A DNA stretch of 64,000 bases from Sabethes cyaneus (Eukaryota > Arthropoda > Insecta > Diptera > Culicidae), in NCBI RefSeq assembly GCF_943734655.1, contig NC_071355.1, positions 78,443,449 through 78,507,448 on the forward strand. The letters are read 5' to 3'. The notes below the pieces were generated by a model. It saw nothing but the letters and a program-made list of their open reading frames with translations, ran no database searches and was not told the DNA's origin. Shown here in pieces: positions 58,201 through 64,000 of the stretch. How positions within the stretch are numbered: the stretch's first letter is position 1; every line of letters starts with the position of its first letter. The translations under genes and the position numbers were made by a program.

Positions 58201-58400
58201 AGGTCTGGATTAATGGTGAGATCGACGTGTGAGGCGATGCAAGGGTCACTGGGAACAAAGTGTGTATCAGCGGTAGTGAGGAAACAAACACACTGATACT
58301 TGCCAGGATTTCCGGTTTGGAGGCTTCGTTCCGTACAATTGCACACAGGGCCGGGACGACTGGTGTTGAAATTTTATTGTATTTTTGGCAGACTTGTGTT

Positions 58401-58814
58401 ACCATCTTACCATGCTGTCGGATTTCACATAAAAAATAGGTTTCTTATGATAAAACTTCAAGGTACCAGGCTTCATTTTCGGTTTTTAGCTTTGCAGATG
58501 CTTTGATTTGACTACAGCGGCTCAGTGAAACAGAATTCGAAAAGTAGTGGAAAGGATACTCTGAAACAAAAACCATAGTATCTCGCACAATTTTGCAGAA
58601 AACGCATGCTTTTTGTAAGTACCATGAAATAGCTATTCAAATTTACCATAATTCTTGTACAAGTAATATGTTCTCAGATAATTTTACCACCTTTCATGGT
58701 CATATTTAGTAATTTTGACTACGATTCTGTTATTTTTGTTATGTATCGAGGTAACGCCGAAAGTAACGCATGGTAATTTTGACCAGAACACTGCTTAAGC
58801 TAAACAGAAATCTT
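58401..58814. other. Repeat-derived flank, nothing named
   Basis: No coding sequence. GTAATTTTGAC words near 58702 and 58770 hint at an older repeat surrounding the palindrome that follows. Confidence 0.35.
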
Positions 58815-59228
58815 TTCTGCCAGGCTTGGCATACACTTTTCGGTTTGATTTTGCTCTTTTGATTACTGCTCCTCAGCCAAGTAGAATTTGAAAAAGTGGT
58901 GTATGGGGCATTTGTAGAGCTAGTAATTAACTATAATATTGCAGAAGAAAGTGAAGTTTTATCTTTAGTATTTACGGCGCTGTAGGGCAGCAATGCCGTT
59001 GGTAGCAAAAAGAGCGCTCTTTTTGCTACCAAGAGGGTAGCAGCCTTATAGCGCCATAAATACAAAATGCACAGTAACGCTTTTTTCAGAAATATTGTAG
59101 ATATTAACAAATTCTACAAACGCCCCATACATCACTTTTTCAAATTTTGCTTGGCTGAGATGCAGTAATCAAAGGAGCAAAATCGAAGCGAAAAGTGTAT
59201 GACAAGCCTGTTTTCTGCAAAAAATCAC
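58815..59228. repeat. Long palindrome with a perfect 30-bp centre
   Basis: The arms are about 190 bp. GCCAGGCTTGGCATACACTT on the left is mirrored by AAGTGTATGACAAGCCTG on the right. The centre (58999-59028) is a perfect palindrome of GGTAGCAAAAAGAGC and its complement with no spacer. Outer parts diverge by small substitutions. Near 59620-59650 a third partial copy (GTTAGTAGCAAAAAGGG) occurs. Foldback transposon of unknown class. Confidence 0.88.
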
Positions 59229-59293
59229 TGGTGTGTCCTCTTAATTTTACCCTCTAATATGGTAACAATTACCATGATTCTTGTTTCAGTGTA

Positions 59294-59545
59294 ATTGGTC
59301 GGTGTTAAATCAGACCGGACCAAGTCGCAAAATTGAAAAATATGAGTTAATGACAGCAAACGATCAAGAATTATCTAAGCTATATTTTACTCTAATCAGA
59401 CTACATAAATGATGCAAACTGCCAAAGTTATAAGATGATTTCGAACGATTGATACATAAACCATCCAGAGCAGCAAACTTTGAACGCGTTTTACTCGAAA
59501 TCAGAGTTTTGTCACTTGATTCGGTCTGGCTTAACACCAACCAAT
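59294..59545. mobile_element. MITE with ATTGGTYGGTGTTAA ends
   Basis: 252 bp. Ends ATTGGTCGGTGTTAA / TTAACACCAACCAAT, flanked by TGTA on both sides (59290-59293, 59546-59549), a 4-bp duplication. The pairing extends inward through AGACCG and AAGT. One end of the same family is fused to the satellite array at 15934. Confidence 0.82.
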
Positions 59546-59549
59546 TGTA

Positions 59550-60234
59550 GAGTTAATTATTATCTACAATATTATTGAACAAAGTATTGCTTTTTATTAC
59601 GTATTAACGGAACTGCGCAATGGGGCTGCTATCCCGTTAGTAGCAAAAAGGGTTGTTCAACTTTCTCTAGAAAATAAAACACATGACAGCCCGAAAACCA
59701 CTTGTCAGAAAATTATTTGCCAGAATGAACCAGTACCCAGGAAACCATTCCCCAGAAATTATCCTCTCCTCTACATGTATTTACATGAGCTTACCAGAAA
59801 TTTGAAACCGTGAGGCGGTTTCTTGACTCGATTGTAGGCTTAACCTGATTTATACCTCGGGTATGTTGCTACTTCGTCGTAATTACCTATTCCCGTCCTA
59901 TCCAACACAAATTATTAAAAATATCAGCATTTTTATGACACACAATGCAATGCATATGCACAATGCATATTTTAGTTTGTTGTCTATCACATGCGATCAA
60001 TCAAAGTGAGCTGAGATCTATTTAAATGATTTTTATCATTAAAGAAGTCCTACCAGCCAACTTTCCTTCGTTTTTTCGTGCGACGAAGAAGACATGTCGA
60101 CTAATCGTTTTAATTTGCGTCATTCATAAATGAAAATAACTTACGCAAGGCCACAGTCAGGAAAACTTCCCTGATCTGCAGAAATTTTGTTTTGATTTTT
60201 AGTTCGGACGATGAAAAATTTTGATGGACGGATT
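59550..60234. other. Intergenic, partial palindrome copy, otherwise nothing seen
   Basis: Includes the partial foldback copy near 59573-59660. No gene recognised. Confidence 0.4.
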
Positions 60235-60763
60235 TTAACCCATTATGACCCAGCGTATGATATATCATACCTCGTCTTCAAAACCTGTTTACTGCTGAAT
60301 TTCAACAGTTAGCATTGTTAATATATCACTACAAGAGAGATAAGACATCAATCTGATGTGTGTGTGATATAATTTGTCAGTTTTTGTCATTTCATCTGTA
60401 TTTTCAACAGTGCAAAGTTGTGACAAATGGCGGAAAAAAAGTTGAAAAAATGGCGAAAAAATTTTTGACTCCAAAAAAAGGAAGAAAAAGTCTACATTTA
60501 GTGACGAAACATTACCTGGCATGTAAATTAATATCTATATGTAAAGTCTATCTCAAAATTCGATAAGAAATCTGTAAAAAACTTTGTAATTTGTTGGTTT
60601 GAAACTGAGCCTTTAAAATATTTAACCTGCGATATTTTGGCCTTGAAAGCATCCCAAATGACGATTTTGCATTTCCCGACACATTCGAGCCATAATATAA
60701 TAGATTACAGAGTTTCACTTCATTTGGTCCAAATTTAGGTATACCCGGGTTATAATGGGTTGA
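60235..60763. mobile_element. piggyBac-like MITE (one altered target base)
   Basis: The left end TTAACCCATTATGACCC pairs with the right end GGGTTATAATGGGTTGA. The left flank is TTAA; the right reads TTGA, which I take as a point change. Interior frames (77 and 68 codons) have no recognised domains. Confidence 0.65.
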
Positions 60764-61587
60764 AACAGTAAACGATTTAATAGTCGCTTTTCAGCGATTT
60801 CAAAGTTCATGGATCGGAAGGTAAGTGTGTTTTAGTCAAATCAGCACAAGAACTTTTGGAGTATTCATTAAATCCATCCAACAAATGATGAAAATTAGAA
60901 TGGCTTAACTTATTACGACGGGAATTAAAAAAACCCTTGTTTTAAAAAGAATTTAATGAAGAAAAACTTCGTCGAAATTTTCAATGAAATTAATGGTATA
61001 GAAAAGAATATTTTGAGTGGACCATTTCTCAGAACATTTAGTATAATACTTTTCGGAAAAATACTTGCGGCCTCTGAATGACTTAACATCCAAATATATG
61101 CAACCTTTACTCGGTTACTTGTGCCTAACTTGTTCGCTCGGTTTAACTAATAGATAGTGCCTGTGTTTGCGTGGAAGAGGCCGCCGCTTTCAACGGTGGG
61201 AATAACGATCTGGTGAAAATGTAGAATAGAAGCGGTGGTCTCTTGAACAAGAGATACTGGTTTCTTAGGTGTACTTGAACCTAGGAACTATGTTGTAGTT
61301 GATTCCGAACGAGCGGCAGCAGGGTGTTCTAGACATTCAGCGAATATCTGCGACCTTCGACAGACTCCCCTAGAAACATTTATGCGCTGATTAAACATTC
61401 TACCAGCCACTATTATTCAGCCATAGCTGAATGGAATATGCATCGAATAAAATTTATGTAAACAATTCTACAATACTTATTCAGCCGAAATTGGAGAACT
61501 TATACAACCTATTTCATTTGAGGCAGAAAAAACACCTGTTAATCGATTATATCGCCCATTATATAACCTTTGTGCGACTTGTTTCCA
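60764..61587. other. Intergenic, nothing recognised
   Basis: No coding frame or element boundary could be supported. Confidence 0.4.
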
Positions 61588-61881
61588 GCTTTGCGCAAAC
61601 TGGTTATTTATAAACGCACAAAAGCCTCTATTAAGCTACATTATAGCTTCAAAGCAGCTATTAGCAAGCCCGAAGCTTAACTTAGATGTTTAAAAGCTGG
61701 AAAAAGGTTTTTATTTCTAAAACTAAACCATAACTCAGCCACAGGTTGGATAAATTCAGCTAAAAAACGTTTGATCAGCCTGAAATTGTCACTTGAGTAG
61801 CTGCTTTCAAAGCTGCCTGCAAAAGGAGCTTAATAGAGGCTTTGACGCGTTTTTAAATAACCAATTTGCACAATGCTGTCA
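61588..61881. mobile_element. Foldback MITE with about 75-bp ends
   Basis: The left end CAGCTTTGCGCAAACTGGTT, then AAAGCCTCTATTAAGCT, pairs with AGCTTAATAGAGGCTTTG and AACCAATTTGCACAATGCTG on the right. Target duplication not clear. Confidence 0.8.
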
Positions 61882-62452
61882 ATTCTATTTTTAGAACGAG
61901 AAATAGTTTTGCAATGCTTTTTCAGTCGCTTAATTAACGTCTCATCAACCTTTATGCAGCCAAATAATAATGCGATTCGTCATCTCAGCTCCAATGGTTG
62001 TATACCAAAGAGTCGGCTGCGGTCTTCGTAGGAGATAAAAATATTTTTGGGTCGTCAGCAAAGCAGATAAATTGACTGGATATAATGAATCCTGCGATCG
62101 CTGCTCGTCTTTAACATTGCCCTTGTAGGTGTTATAAGACGAGCTCAATATGTTAATCTTTCACAATAATCAATAAGAAAATGCTACTTTTTAAAATTGA
62201 AAAAGTACTATGTCCCTCAAGGTATAACGTTCACAGAATCTCGTATCCTTAAGACTGATATTCATTGGAATATATTATGTGTTGAAGAGCCACCATTATG
62301 TTTCGTTCCCTCATCTCATAGCTATCCTACCACCCTACATTTTCCATTACTTATCATATACCGGAACCCCTTGCTGGCAGAAGGCGGAGCATCGCCCTAT
62401 TCTGTCCTTGCGCAGTAACATCGATATTCGAAAGGACATTCAAGGAAGTATG
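61882..62452. other. Upstream region of the right-edge gene
   Basis: Nothing recognised apart from the candidate TATA box that follows. Confidence 0.35.
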
Positions 62453-62460
62453 TATAAAAG
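62453..62460 (+). promoter_or_regulatory. Candidate TATA box
   Basis: TATAAAAG, 371 bp upstream of the ATG at 62824 and in the right orientation, would put transcription start near 62485. No Inr or DPE match was demonstrated. Confidence 0.4.
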
Positions 62461-62823
62461 CAAATCCAGCCAGAGTGTGCAATTACTTCTCGCGAACGCT
62501 TCCGGTAGCAACCATCCTTTCTTCTGGGATAGTTTTCGTCCAGTTTGTGTTGCCCAAAAAAAAAAAAAAGATTTGCTGACATGGATAAAATTTGCCGAAG
62601 TCAACTGCCTGATTCATCTTCATCACCCCCACTAAGGTGCATATAGGATACTCTGTGTTGTGACGTACATCCGTGTTTTGTGTGAATTCCCTGAACAAAA
62701 TCAGAACCAATTCTCGTGAAATTCCTATAAATAGAACGATAAGTGCTTCTCAAGTGCAAAAACTTGTACTCCATTAATAAAATCTGTTTTAAATTAATCA
62801 ATTATCTGCATGCACTCGTTGAA

Positions 62824-63025
62824 ATGATGGCGACCGTTGGTGTCACGTACAACAGTGGATTAAATTTCCACAGCTTTGAGGAGGATCTCATCTCGGATTT
62901 GCCGTCGTGTGTTTATGCAAATCATCAGCTTGGCGCGGCGACGGCCACCAACGCTAGTTCCGCCAATCTGAGATTGAACACCAGCAGCTTGCGACAAATT
63001 CAGCATCAATATCTACATCACAATG
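62824..63025 (+). CDS. First coding exon of an unidentified gene, continues off the window
   Basis: The ATG-ATG start at 62824 opens a frame beginning MMATVGVTYNSGLNFHSFEE, then DLISDLPSCVYANHQLGA and a Thr/Ala/Asn/Ser-rich stretch to IQHQYLHHN. A donor AATG|GTAAGG follows at 63026, with phase 1. Base composition is clearly less AT-rich than the surroundings and codon use is balanced, as expected for coding DNA. An acidic DEDL-type start with an Asn/Ser/Gln/His-rich region is common in insect transcription factors, but I do not recognise the family. No acceptor-exon pair was found within the remaining 970 bp. Confidence 0.65.
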
Positions 63026-64000
63026 GTAAGGCTTAAAGTATGTAGTTTTAATTGAAGATGGTAGATTGGAATTTTTATTTCGAATAGTGAATTAATAATT
63101 ATGGAAAACAATTTCCAATTTCCGCAGAGCGGATGTGGAAAAATAGATAGGCCTAATTGTTTCTGACTTATGAAATCTATTTATGATTACAACAGCGAAT
63201 CGAAGCTTGTTGGATAATAGTTTTCTGCAAGCTTTGTCTACTAATGAACCATAAAATTTGTTTAACAATAGAAAAAATGTATTGATCGTAAGGAAACAAA
63301 TTTTGATCAATCTGAGATCATTTACTGCAATATTCGAAAAATTAGAATTTCATCTGTGTAACACATATATCAAGTTTCATTAGTAACTTGAACATGAGTA
63401 ATTTATTCATTACACTCGTAAAAAATGTGTACTAAAATCAATTGAACACATATTGAATCTTAAGCCGCTTTAGACAGTTGAGCTTTTTAAAACTGTTTAA
63501 GTATTTTTTAATTGCACAAACTAAGTATCTTTTTTTTTGAGTGGTTTTAACCCAAAGGGTCATTCACCACTTAAACTTAGTATCATTTCAAAACCCCGAT
63601 ATATTCAATTATTTTCTTAAAACTAAATATTGGATAACAATTATTTCTCCATAGTAGTCGCAGTGGTCCTAATCTTTCGACAAAAACTTTAAAGAGTGCT
63701 TATTCCGTGACCAGATTTTCGAAAAAATATTCCCCAACTTGTAAGTAAGTAAGTAAGTAAGTAAGTAATAATTTGTTTATTTATAAAATATCGTCACGCG
63801 TCAATTTGGGTGGTTGGACACCTGGGCGTAAAAGTAACGAAATCTGGATTTTCTTTGAATTTGGTTATCCATTTCAAAAATTTATAATAGTTGTAGATTT
63901 TATGGAAGAAGTCAAGTAGCTTGTCCTTCAGCTTGGCTTATCCTCCTTGAATGACGTATGAATGCAGCTGACAAGCGCTAACGTATGCATTAAAAAATAG
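63026..64000 (+). other. Probable first intron of the right-edge gene
   Basis: AT-rich non-coding sequence after the donor at 63026. Apart from the GTAA microsatellite, nothing recognised. Confidence 0.45.
63741..63768. repeat. (GTAA)n microsatellite
   Basis: Seven consecutive GTAA units, the last running into ATAATTT. Confidence 0.95.

Larger units (their letters stand above)
53962..58346 (-). pseudogene. LINE endonuclease-reverse transcriptase reading frame (broken)
   Basis: Apurinic-like endonuclease (58346-57156): IYYQNVRGLRTKIDDF, VLTETWLDE, SRGGGVLIAVSN, LLLGDYN, LLDLILAND. Reverse transcriptase (57043-55293): YSLVAGPDGIPSCILKK, PVHKKSDKRNVQNYRGI, YTDLKAAFDRVDHG, SGVPQGSNLGPLLFSLFIN and the catalytic SFYADDVKI. 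The tail passes through RRRANAQATFLARLLLGDID to LRTRYFLHLQ. It resumes past the inserted element as YGLYDPIRFMAMRFNELYG and FDFNM, to the stop. Defects: stop and frame change between 57156 and 57043, a one-base loss in a T run near 56250, and a frameshift near 55350. Before the endonuclease a short motif, SRPGPxCxCTER, occurs twice (near 58350 and 58040). No active protein is possible. Confidence 0.85.
53893..58400 (-). mobile_element. Jockey/CR1-like LINE, 5'-truncated and interrupted
   Basis: Minus-strand non-LTR retrotransposon. Its coding part runs from about 58370 down to a TAA at 53962-53964. ORF1 (gag) is missing and the element begins inside the sequence before the endonuclease, so it is 5'-truncated. 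A 1102-bp hAT-type element at 54101-55202 splits its last 45 codons from the rest. The 3' end is placed near 53893 by the end of recognisable sequence and is uncertain. Confidence 0.85.

Overview
The window looks like a transposon-rich arthropod nuclear genome, most probably a culicine (Aedes-like) mosquito. The genes are spliced with GT-AG introns, the proteins are insect-like, the DNA is AT-rich, and many miniature inverted-repeat transposons (MITEs) and decayed LINEs are stacked on one another. Species assignment is inference.

Layout. 1-2016: satellite monomers of 178 bp (plus orientation) with two copies of a roughly 215-bp non-monomer block. 2055-15930: repeat desert holding a histone-H2A-like pseudogene, a broken Tigger/pogo transposase split by a 1-kb insertion, a LINE tail split by a MITE, two copies of a CCCGA-rich hAT-type MITE, other TIR elements and a palindrome. 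15979-33841: one continuous satellite array of about 100 monomers of 178 bp, in the opposite orientation to the left block, with higher-order repeats. It ends about 350 bp before the start codon of RBM48.

34189-39870 is a compact gene cluster: RBM48 (minor-spliceosome RRM protein, 3 exons), an unnamed 731-aa zinc-finger protein with a KEN box and a PP1-docking-like motif (3 exons), and a convergent RNF220-type E3 ubiquitin ligase (2 exons, minus strand). 40172-43391 is a nest of foldback DNA: a large inverted repeat whose left arm was hit by six MITEs while the right arm keeps the empty sites. 43704-46206 is HAUS6/dgt6, an augmin subunit (3 exons). 46207-50142 is repeats, including a piggyBac-type MITE and a LINE remnant carrying nested MITEs. 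50143-52905 (minus) is lamin B receptor (2 exons). 53890-58400 (minus) is a decayed Jockey/CR1-like LINE interrupted by a 1.1-kb hAT-type element that itself contains a MITE. 58815-62450 holds more palindromes and MITEs. At 62824 the first coding exon of an unidentified gene begins and continues past the window.

Two genes serve the dividing cell directly: HAUS6 (spindle microtubule nucleation) and lamin B receptor (inner nuclear membrane and chromatin). The zinc-finger protein may also be cell-cycle regulated. Nothing suggests co-regulation; each gene appears to have its own promoter. The most striking object is the satellite array. Its unit length and setting recall the satellite locus that makes the abundant maternal piRNAs tapiR1/tapiR2 in Aedes, but this cannot be confirmed from sequence alone.
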